In this document: positions 1 to 5,948 of the stretch, in pieces
Layout of the letters: every line of letters starts with the position of its first letter
How positions within the stretch are numbered: the first letter of the stretch is position 1
Virus record (IMG/VR): IMGVR_UViG_3300042881_001505
Span: 1 to 29,107 of that record
Reading direction: 5' to 3' (one strand)
From: a virus
Length of the DNA: 29,107 bases
Program-made: the position numbers and the translations under genes
Notes under the pieces: generated by a model
Seen by the model: the letters and a program-made list of their open reading frames with translations, nothing else
What the model was told of the DNA's origin: nothing
Database searches by the model: none

Positions 1-1
1 G

Positions 2-367
2 GACATTGATCCTAAACTGGTCACAGACTACCTTAGCCGTCGCGAGGTAAAGCAGTATATTGACCACGTGTTTATGGACACCGGCTACAACAACCGATTC
101 TTAATGCGCAAAGCCATGGACGCACTTATCCGCCAAAAGTTTCAGGAGCTGGAAGAGTCTGGGGTAGGTAGTAGCAAAGACATTGCTGACCTGTTGGCAC
201 TATCACACAAAATGAGCATGGACTTGCTGGACCGTGAAATACAGCTGGCCAAAGCACAGCAAGCCACCGGGCCGCAAAAGCAGGTTAACGTGCAAATCAA
301 TGAGGGCTTGGACGGCACCAAGTATTCCAAACTAATACAGCAGCTGATTAGCGGCGAGGGTGTTTAA
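2..367 (+). CDS. terS: Terminase small subunit, 5'-truncated by the window edge
   Basis: The frame is open from base 2, so the true start lies outside the window. The visible part is 121 codons, and the ATG at 68 is probably internal because coding continues upstream of it (DIDPKLVTDYLSRREVKQYI). Small terminases recognise the packaging site and load the large terminase. Identification rests mainly on position, because the stop overlaps the start of the large terminase (TAATG at 364-368). It also fits the composition: a charged helical region, then a basic/amphipathic tail ending near YSKLIQQLISGEGV. The DNA-binding N-terminal domain is missing here, so the family cannot be confirmed from the sequence. 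Confidence 0.72.
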   Translation, partial: DIDPKLVTDYLSRREVKQYIDHVFMDTGYNNRFLMRKAMDALIRQKFQELEESGVGSSKDIADLLALSHKMSMDLLDREIQLAKAQQATGPQKQVNVQINEGLDGTKYSKLIQQLISGEGV

Positions 368-1668
368 TGTTAACTATTAGCCGACCAGACATAGACTGCG
401 ACCACATTGTGGAGTTTGAGCCGCAGCACAGGTTTATTAAACTGCCCATTACCAACTACCTTAAACTGTTGAATTTATGGGACACTATCAACCGTCCACA
501 AATTGCCCTAATCAACGCCATTAACGATCCTAAATATCGTTTCGTTTGTGCAGCACTCGCCCGTCGATTGGGCAAAACCTATATCGCCAATATAATCGGC
601 CAGCTGGTTACCTTAGTGCCCAACTCCAACGTCTTAATCATCTCGCCCAACTACAACTTAAGCAGCATCTCGTTTGAGCTGCAACGCCGGTTAATCAAGC
701 ACTTTGACTTGGAAGTTACACGCGACAACTTAAAGGACAAGATAATTGAACTTAGTAATGGCAGCACTATACGCATGGGCTCGCTCAGTACCGTGGACAG
801 TACAGTTGGACGCAGCTATGATCTCATCATATTCGACGAGGCCGCTCTTGGAGACGGAGGCGAGGCTGCTTTTAACGTCGCACTGCGACCAACCCTAGAC
901 AAGCCTACTGCAAAAGCCCTGTTTATCAGCACACCGCGCGGCAAGCAAAACTGGTTTTCGAAATTTTGGGAGCGTGGGTTTTTAGCGGAATATCCAGAGT
1001 GGGTTTCACTACAAGCTGACTACAGTGAAAATGTACGCATGGCTGAGTCAGACGTGGAAGAAGCTCGCCGCAGCATGAGCAAGGCTGAATTTGAGCAAGA
1101 GTACATGGCCAGCTTTACCACGTTTGAAGGCCAAATTTACAATTTAGTAGACGACAATGTCATCGACGAACTGCCGGAGGACGTACTCAACCTGCACCGC
1201 TGTGAGGTAATTGCAGGCTGCGACCCTGGATATCGCGACGAAACTGCGTTTGTGGTGATTGTATACAGTTTTGACCGCGATTGTTTCTATATAGTAGCCG
1301 AGTACTTGCAAGCTGAGCGGACTACGGCTGAACACGCGGAAGTGTTTCAGCAGCTGTGTCAACGTTGGCAGGTGTCGAACGTGTTTATTGACTCGGCAGC
1401 AGCACAATTTGCCAGCGACCTTGCCTACTTATACGATATTGCAAGCACCAAAGCCAAAAAGGACGTGCTGCCAGGCATTGCGTACGTGCAAACACTAATC
1501 CAACAAGGCAGATTAAAGGTCTTACGTGAGTGCGAACATGTATTAGGCATGTTCCAGCAGTACCGTTGGGATAACCGCGAAGGTTTGACGAAAGAACGAC
1601 CACTGCACGACAAGTTCTCGCACATGGGCGACGCGGTCCGCTATCCGCTGTATACTTACACAATCTAA
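367..1668 (+). CDS. terL: Terminase large subunit (ATPase and nuclease)
   Basis: This is the 433-residue motor and nuclease that translocates DNA into the prohead and cuts it. The ATPase half has a Walker A-like ARRLGKT at residues 65-71, a Walker B strand DLIIFDE at 152-158 with catalytic Glu158, and a coupling motif STPRG at 188-192. The RNase H-like nuclease half has the expected three acidic positions: Asp286 in AGCDPGYRDET, Asp342 in VFIDSAAA, and Asp422 in FSHMGDAVRY near the C-terminus. All key residues are present, so the protein looks intact and active. The ATG overlaps the stop of the small terminase by one base, implying translational coupling. Length is on the short side for this family, consistent with a compact nuclease domain. 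Confidence 0.96.
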   Translation: MLTISRPDIDCDHIVEFEPQHRFIKLPITNYLKLLNLWDTINRPQIALINAINDPKYRFVCAALARRLGKTYIANIIGQLVTLVPNSNVLIISPNYNLSSISFELQRRLIKHFDLEVTRDNLKDKIIELSNGSTIRMGSLSTVDSTVGRSYDLIIFDEAALGDGGEAAFNVALRPTLDKPTAKALFISTPRGKQNWFSKFWERGFLAEYPEWVSLQADYSENVRMAESDVEEARRSMSKAEFEQEYMASFTTFEGQIYNLVDDNVIDELPEDVLNLHRCEVIAGCDPGYRDETAFVVIVYSFDRDCFYIVAEYLQAERTTAEHAEVFQQLCQRWQVSNVFIDSAAAQFASDLAYLYDIASTKAKKDVLPGIAYVQTLIQQGRLKVLRECEHVLGMFQQYRWDNREGLTKERPLHDKFSHMGDAVRYPLYTYTI

Positions 1669-1688
1669 GGGCAGGATAAATTTTTACG

Positions 1689-1717
1689 TTGACAAACACT
1701 TACCTTTGGTGTATAAT
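1689..1717 (+). promoter_or_regulatory. Consensus sigma70-type promoter P1, upstream of the HNH gene
   Basis: TTGACA at 1689-1694 and TATAAT at 1712-1717 are separated by exactly 17 bases, a perfect match to the housekeeping sigma consensus. Transcription should begin near 1724, giving a leader of about 24 nucleotides before the ATG at 1748. The -10 box lies between two inverted-repeat arms described separately. No terminator is visible just upstream, so read-through from the terminase genes is expected as well. Confidence 0.88.
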
Positions 1718-1737
1718 ACTCTTATCTCCAAAGGTGG
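1700..1737 (+). promoter_or_regulatory. Inverted repeat spanning promoter P1 that can hide the HNH ribosome binding site
   Basis: Bases 1700-1709 (TTACCTTTGG) can pair with 1728-1737 (CCAAAGGTGG): eight Watson-Crick pairs plus two G-U pairs, with an 18-nucleotide loop containing the -10 box. The 3' arm is the Shine-Dalgarno sequence AAGGTGG at 1731-1737. RNA read through from terL would carry both arms and hide the site, whereas RNA started at P1 (about 1724) lacks the 5' arm and leaves it free. An operator role in DNA is an alternative. Confidence 0.6.
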
Positions 1738-1747
1738 TTTTTTACTT

Positions 1748-2176
1748 ATGGCCAAAAACACAAACAAACGAATTCCGGTAAAGTGGGTTCGTGACAGGGC
1801 AAAAGCCGCATACGAGAAACAAGATTGCTGTTATATATGTAGCACCAAAGTCGATTTGGAACTGCATCACTTACACAGCGTAACACTATTGTTGGAGCAG
1901 TGGGCTCAGCGCAAGCAGTACGATATCAGTACCGACGAAGGCATTTTAGCTGTAAGAGACGAGTTTATTGCAGAACACCATAGTGAACTATATGACCAGG
2001 TTTACACCCTATGTAACCGACACCATGTAGCGCTACACGGAGTCTATGGTAAAACTCCAAGACCAGGGTCAGAGCCTAAACAGGCTCGCTGGATAGAACT
2101 ACAGCGTGAAAAGTTTTTGGGTGGTGATGTTATACCTAAGCAATCGCAAGGCAGCTGGTTCAGCCAATTTTGCTAG
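1748..2176 (+). CDS. HNH endonuclease, probably free-standing/mobile
   Basis: This 142-residue protein has an HNH/zinc-ribbon layout: CYIC (Cys28, Cys31), the first catalytic His pair in LELHHLHSVT (His40-His41), and LCNRHH (Cys89, His92, His93). It should cut or nick DNA. The start at 1748 is preferred over an in-frame ATG at 1706, because 1706 precedes the -10 box of P1, whereas 1748 has AAGGTGG ten bases upstream. It sits between terL and portal with its own promoter, as intron-less homing endonucleases often do. However, HNH proteins next to terminase can also aid packaging (as HK97 gp74 does), and sequence alone does not separate the two roles. Confidence 0.85.
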   Translation: MAKNTNKRIPVKWVRDRAKAAYEKQDCCYICSTKVDLELHHLHSVTLLLEQWAQRKQYDISTDEGILAVRDEFIAEHHSELYDQVYTLCNRHHVALHGVYGKTPRPGSEPKQARWIELQREKFLGGDVIPKQSQGSWFSQFC

Positions 2177-2185
2177 GGTCAAAAC

Positions 2186-3364
2186 ATGGGTTATATAACT
2201 AATTTGCGCCACTATTTAGTGGAAAAGCTAAATCCAGCGCAGTACAGAATTGCAGACGCCGAGGGCACACAGATTGGTACGGATGCCAAACCGCTTACCT
2301 ACTCTCAGGCGTTTAAAAAGTTGGAGTCTGTTAATCGCAGTGTAGGCATGCTGGTAGCAGCCTGCAGCTCGCTAGACTACGACATAAAAGATAAAGTACA
2401 CGACGGTGTACAAGGCGGTGTGCGTCAAAAGACGCTAAACACACTGTTGAACTTTCGACCAAACCCTTACCAGAGTGCACTGGAGTTTCGTCAGTGTATA
2501 TTCACTGACTTGTTGCTGGAAGGCAATGCATTTGTGCACTTTGATGGTACATTTTTATACCACTTGCCCAGTGCAAACGTCGAAATCTTAACAGACCAAA
2601 AAACATTTATTAAAGGCTACAGATACAACGGTGCTGTTGACTTTAAGGAGTCGGAAGTATTTTACTTTCGTGATGTAAGTAGTGAGAGTATTTATCGTGG
2701 TGCATCGCGACTGGAAGCAGCCGAACGTAGTATCAAGATCTTGTACTCAATGCAACAATTCCAAGAGCAGTTTTTTGATAACGGTGCTGTTTTTGGACTA
2801 GTATTAACATCGGACAACACTTTATCGCAAGTTGCTAAAGAAAAAACAATTAGTTACTGGTTACAAAAATACAGCTCAAAAAATGGCGGCAAGCGTCCAA
2901 TCATCTTGGATTCGGGCTTAAAGCCACACAACATTAGTGACACAAGTTTTAAAGAAATGGACTTTGACCAGTCTATTAAAACACACAGTGAAAAAATTAT
3001 GACTGCGGTTGGTGTACCCCCAATTTTATTAATGGGAGGTAACAATGCTAACATTTCCCCTAATTTACGCCTATTTTACCTGGAAACAGTGTTACCAATG
3101 GTGCGCAGATACGTGTCTAGTATCGAGAGATACTTCGGATATGACGTGGAACCAATTACAAGCAATGTTAACGCACTTCAGCCTGAGCTTAAAGACATAG
3201 CTCAATATCATGTAAGTTTGGTTAATGGTGGAGTTATCACTCCTAACGAAGCCAGAACAGAATTGCGTTATGCCAAACTGGAAGGGCATGACGAGTTAAG
3301 AATACCGGCTAATATCGCCGGTAGTGCTGCTGATCCATCGCAAGGTGGTAGACCTCAGCAATAA
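2186..3364 (+). CDS. Portal protein (HK97 family)
   Basis: A 392-residue portal, the dodecameric ring at one capsid vertex through which DNA enters and to which the neck attaches. Length and pattern fit the HK97 portal family: an early SVNRSVGMLVAACSSLDY helix, LLLEGNAFVHF, FYFRDVS followed by YRGASRLEAAE (about 165-180), a central KIMTAVGVPPILLMGG segment, then ETVLPMVRRYVSSIERYF and the tail GGVITPNEARTELRY. The C-terminus is polar and Gln/Gly/Pro-rich. The start at 2186 lies nine bases after the HNH stop with only a weak AGGG upstream, so translation may depend on coupling. It is followed by the capsid polyprotein gene with a strong AAAGGAG site. Confidence 0.95.
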   Translation: MGYITNLRHYLVEKLNPAQYRIADAEGTQIGTDAKPLTYSQAFKKLESVNRSVGMLVAACSSLDYDIKDKVHDGVQGGVRQKTLNTLLNFRPNPYQSALEFRQCIFTDLLLEGNAFVHFDGTFLYHLPSANVEILTDQKTFIKGYRYNGAVDFKESEVFYFRDVSSESIYRGASRLEAAERSIKILYSMQQFQEQFFDNGAVFGLVLTSDNTLSQVAKEKTISYWLQKYSSKNGGKRPIILDSGLKPHNISDTSFKEMDFDQSIKTHSEKIMTAVGVPPILLMGGNNANISPNLRLFYLETVLPMVRRYVSSIERYFGYDVEPITSNVNALQPELKDIAQYHVSLVNGGVITPNEARTELRYAKLEGHDELRIPANIAGSAADPSQGGRPQQ

Positions 3365-3373
3365 AGGAGTATT

Positions 3374-5299
3374 ATGGTAGATAAAGATAAAATACTTTAC
3401 TTTAATAGTAAGTTTACTGCGAAGGCACTACCAAAAGACGATGACGAAGATCAGAGCATTATGATTGAGGGTTACGCGTCTACCAACGACAAGGATCGCC
3501 ACGGCGACGTGGTGCCCGCAGGTGTTTGGGAAAAGGGAATGCAGGAGTATGTAAAGAATCCTATCATTCTTGCTTATCACAATCACACAATGCCCGTTGG
3601 CAAAATGGTAGAACACAAAGTTGACGACAGGGGATTGTGGATTAAAGCCAAAATCTCTGATGCGGCCGGCGATGTGTATAAGTTGATTAAGAAAGGCATT
3701 CTGAGTGCTTTTAGTATTGGATTCCGTATCAAAGATGCAGAGTACAATACAGCAGCAGAAGTTTTCTTAGTTAAAGATTTGGAACTACATGAAATTTCAG
3801 TAGTGTCAGTACCAGCTAATCAAAATACATTATTTAATCTTTCCAAGTCATTTGACAATGACGAAGAATATAGTTTATTTAAACAGCAATTTGCACCCAG
3901 CAGCGAGTCAGCTAAAGGGCTAGAATCCTCAACGGAAGCAAATGGCGACATTACAAAGGAATGGAACATGGATCCAAAACAATTAGAGCAAATGTTAGCA
4001 GATGCCGCTGCTAAGGCTGCTGAGCAGACAGCTAAGGCCCTAGTACAGGCCCAAGAAAAGGCTGCCGCTGAGAAGGCTGCCCAAGAAAAGGCAGAAGCAG
4101 AGCTACAAGCTCGTATCAAGGCTGCCGTTGCAGCAGTAACACCAACAGAAACTGGTGCTGAGAAGCTACTAGCTGAAGTTGAAAAGCGTTTCGAAAACGA
4201 GCGCGCTGAGCAGAAGAAAGCCCTAGAAGGTCTAGAAGCTGCACTAAAAGAGAAGGCTTCCGAACTAGAAGCTATTCAAAAGAGCCGTATGCAGTTCACC
4301 GACGCTAAGCAAGGTGAAATGAGCTATCAGGACAAGGAAAAGGCTGTTCTGCTGGCTAAGATGGCTGGTAAGAGCCTAGAGAGCACCAAGTTTGGTGGTC
4401 AAATGGTTCAAAAGTATGGTGCACACGTACCAAGCGCTACATGGGAACTTGAAGTTAGCCTAAACATGGAAAACGAAGTTCGCCGTCGTCTAGTGATTGC
4501 TCCTACTCTGCGTGCTATCGCTATGCAGACCAATGTTATGACTATCCCTGTAAATCCAGAGGCTGGCATGGCAACATGGGTACAGAACGCTCAGTTCGGT
4601 ACAAGCAATAGCGCAGGTGGCAATGCTACTCACGCTCTAAAAGAAATCACCTTGAATGCATACAAGGTTGCTACAAACGAGTACGTTGCTTTCGAAGAGG
4701 AAGAAGACGCTCTACTAGCAATCATGCCAGTTGTACGTGATGCCATGGTTCGCCGTGTTGCTCGTGCAGTTGACAAAGCATTCAGTCTGGGTGCTGGTGC
4801 AGGCGCTGATCCTGTTAAGGGTCTGGCCGCTTATGACGCAGCAAGTGCAGTTACACTAGATATCAGCAATGCTGACAAGCTAACTGTTGCTAAACTGCGC
4901 GATGCACGTCGTGATCTAGGTGCTTGGGGTCTAGACCCATCCGAAATGATCTATGTTGTTAGCACAGAAGGTTACTTTGACCTACTAGATGATGCTAACT
5001 TCCAGACAATGGATAAAGTTGGTACACAAGCTACCTTCCTAACAGGTCAGATCGGTACTGTTGCAAATACTCCAGTACTAGTAAGTGCTGAGTTCAACAG
5101 CAAGGCCGCTGGTGAAGTTGCTGCTATTGCATACGCACCAATGAACTTCGTAGTTGGTAATCAGCGTGGTCTACGTGTTGACACAGACGACCTGGTTGAA
5201 ACACAGCGTCGTGTAATGGTTGCTAGCCTGCGTACAGGTCTAACACAAATTACAACAAACAACGGTGCTGGCGTAAGCGCTATCCGTTACGTAGCTTAA
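3374..5299 (+). CDS. Fused prohead protease, scaffold and HK97-fold major capsid protein
   Basis: This 641-residue ORF joins functions encoded by separate genes in HK97. Residues 1 to about 160 are a U35-type prohead protease: RHGDVV, the His in ILAYHNH (His69), the Ser in LSAFSIGF (Ser114), and LELHEISVVSVPAN. Residues about 199-315 are Ala/Glu/Lys-rich and predicted coiled coil, matching the cleaved delta/scaffold domain. Residues about 320-641 are the capsid fold, with RRRLVIAPTLRAIAM, EYVAFEEEEDALLAI and a typical GLRVDTDDLVETQRRVM end. Codon use becomes strongly biased from about 3960 (Leu CTA, Lys AAG, Arg CGT), as expected for an abundant shell protein. AAAGGAG precedes the start. A separate internal start at 3968 could supply extra shell protein. 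Confidence 0.95.
   Translation: MVDKDKILYFNSKFTAKALPKDDDEDQSIMIEGYASTNDKDRHGDVVPAGVWEKGMQEYVKNPIILAYHNHTMPVGKMVEHKVDDRGLWIKAKISDAAGDVYKLIKKGILSAFSIGFRIKDAEYNTAAEVFLVKDLELHEISVVSVPANQNTLFNLSKSFDNDEEYSLFKQQFAPSSESAKGLESSTEANGDITKEWNMDPKQLEQMLADAAAKAAEQTAKALVQAQEKAAAEKAAQEKAEAELQARIKAAVAAVTPTETGAEKLLAEVEKRFENERAEQKKALEGLEAALKEKASELEAIQKSRMQFTDAKQGEMSYQDKEKAVLLAKMAGKSLESTKFGGQMVQKYGAHVPSATWELEVSLNMENEVRRRLVIAPTLRAIAMQTNVMTIPVNPEAGMATWVQNAQFGTSNSAGGNATHALKEITLNAYKVATNEYVAFEEEEDALLAIMPVVRDAMVRRVARAVDKAFSLGAGAGADPVKGLAAYDAASAVTLDISNADKLTVAKLRDARRDLGAWGLDPSEMIYVVSTEGYFDLLDDANFQTMDKVGTQATFLTGQIGTVANTPVLVSAEFNSKAAGEVAAIAYAPMNFVVGNQRGLRVDTDDLVETQRRVMVASLRTGLTQITTNNGAGVSAIRYVA
3968..5299 (+). CDS. Possible internally initiated scaffold-capsid protein (443 residues)
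   Basis: An in-frame ATG at 3968 (codon 199 of the fusion) begins MDPKQLEQML, exactly where the protease and linker end and the coiled-coil scaffold begins. AAAGGA at 3955-3960 stands seven bases before it, an ordinary Shine-Dalgarno spacing. Initiation here would make protease-free capsid subunits in excess of the protease fusion, as lambda does by starting Nu3 inside gene C. The codon-bias change also begins close to this point. This is inference from sequence; a single polyprotein is the alternative. Confidence 0.6.
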   Translation: MDPKQLEQMLADAAAKAAEQTAKALVQAQEKAAAEKAAQEKAEAELQARIKAAVAAVTPTETGAEKLLAEVEKRFENERAEQKKALEGLEAALKEKASELEAIQKSRMQFTDAKQGEMSYQDKEKAVLLAKMAGKSLESTKFGGQMVQKYGAHVPSATWELEVSLNMENEVRRRLVIAPTLRAIAMQTNVMTIPVNPEAGMATWVQNAQFGTSNSAGGNATHALKEITLNAYKVATNEYVAFEEEEDALLAIMPVVRDAMVRRVARAVDKAFSLGAGAGADPVKGLAAYDAASAVTLDISNADKLTVAKLRDARRDLGAWGLDPSEMIYVVSTEGYFDLLDDANFQTMDKVGTQATFLTGQIGTVANTPVLVSAEFNSKAAGEVAAIAYAPMNFVVGNQRGLRVDTDDLVETQRRVMVASLRTGLTQITTNNGAGVSAIRYVA

Positions 5300-5309
5300 T
5301 TTTAAGCAG

Positions 5310-5340
5310 GACAGGGATTGAAAAATCCCTGTCTTTTAAT
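5310..5340 (+). terminator. Hairpin H1 after the capsid gene, terminator-like
   Basis: GACAGGGATT at 5310-5319 pairs perfectly with AATCCCTGTC at 5324-5333 around a GAAA tetraloop, followed by TTTTAATT. The T-run is short and interrupted, so termination may be partial. It begins 11 bases after the capsid stop codon, where it would also protect the abundant capsid message from 3' decay. Its 3' arm is shared with hairpin H2. Confidence 0.7.
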
Positions 5341-5371
5341 TGGATTTTACAGAGTCCAATTAAAAGACAGG
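5328..5371 (+). promoter_or_regulatory. Hairpin H2, alternative to H1, covering part of the connector ribosome binding site
   Basis: CCTGTCTTTTAATTGGA (5328-5344) is perfectly complementary to TCCAATTAAAAGACAGG (5355-5371): 17 base pairs with a ten-base loop. The lower six pairs reuse the 3' arm of H1, so full H1 and full H2 exclude each other. The 3' end of H2 covers AGG of the AGGAGG Shine-Dalgarno (5369-5374) for the gene starting at 5382. H2 should therefore lower its translation, and H1 should relieve that. Confidence 0.65.
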
Positions 5372-5381
5372 AGGACAGTTG

Positions 5382-5948
5382 ATGGCAGATTTAATTACAA
5401 GACAAGAGTATAAAACATATGCTGGCATCAACAGTACCAACCACGATGCCGAAATAGATTTCTTAGTACCAAAAGTCAGTGACTTGGTAAAAACATATTG
5501 TCGCAGAGGTTTTGTTGACTTCTATGACGAAGCTAAGGTAGAAATATTTCACGGCGATGTGGACAAGCTAATCTTAAAAGAAACGCCGGTCGTGCAAGTA
5601 ATTAGTGTAGAGCGTAGCATAGACTACGGCAAAACTTACACAAGACTCGCAAAGTTTACAGACTGGATTCAGGACGGCGACTATATTTTATCATTAGCGC
5701 CAAATAACTTTTTTGGTAAACTATTAAATGGCTACAAAGTAAGCTACTTTGCAGGATTTGAAGTGGTACCTGCAGACTTAAAGCTTGCAGTACTAGACTT
5801 AGTTACCTACTATCGCAAAAACGACGGCGCTATTCACAGTACAAAAGCGCCAGGCACTAATAGTGTGCAGATCGAATACGTAAGCACTGCAAGCTTACCA
5901 GCACATATTAGACGTGTACTAGATATGTACGTTGCGGATTATACATAA
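5382..5948 (+). CDS. Head-tail connector/adaptor protein (gp6-like)
   Basis: A 188-residue protein with the hallmarks of HK97 gp6-type adaptors, which form a ring under the portal. It has an N-terminal helical segment (ITRQEYKTYAG..., then FLVPKVSDLVKTYCRRGF), a central beta region (ILKETPVVQVISVER), and the late helix LKLAVLDLVTYYRKND. An upstream in-frame TTG at 5379 is less likely than ATG 5382, which has AGGAGG seven bases before it. The ribosome site is partly inside hairpin H2. The stop overlaps the next start (TAATG). Position directly after the capsid gene and before neck genes supports the role. Confidence 0.82.
   Translation: MADLITRQEYKTYAGINSTNHDAEIDFLVPKVSDLVKTYCRRGFVDFYDEAKVEIFHGDVDKLILKETPVVQVISVERSIDYGKTYTRLAKFTDWIQDGDYILSLAPNNFFGKLLNGYKVSYFAGFEVVPADLKLAVLDLVTYYRKNDGAIHSTKAPGTNSVQIEYVSTASLPAHIRRVLDMYVADYT

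Noticed and set aside
1706-1747. Extended start of the HNH gene at ATG 1706
   Set aside because: It lies before the -10 box of P1 and has no ribosome site, whereas ATG 1748 has AAGGTGG at proper distance and gives a normal HNH N-terminus.
3852-3880. Promoter with TTGACA at 3852 inside the protease region
   Set aside because: At 17 bases the -10 position reads TTATTT, a poor match, and it lies inside a coding region without other support.
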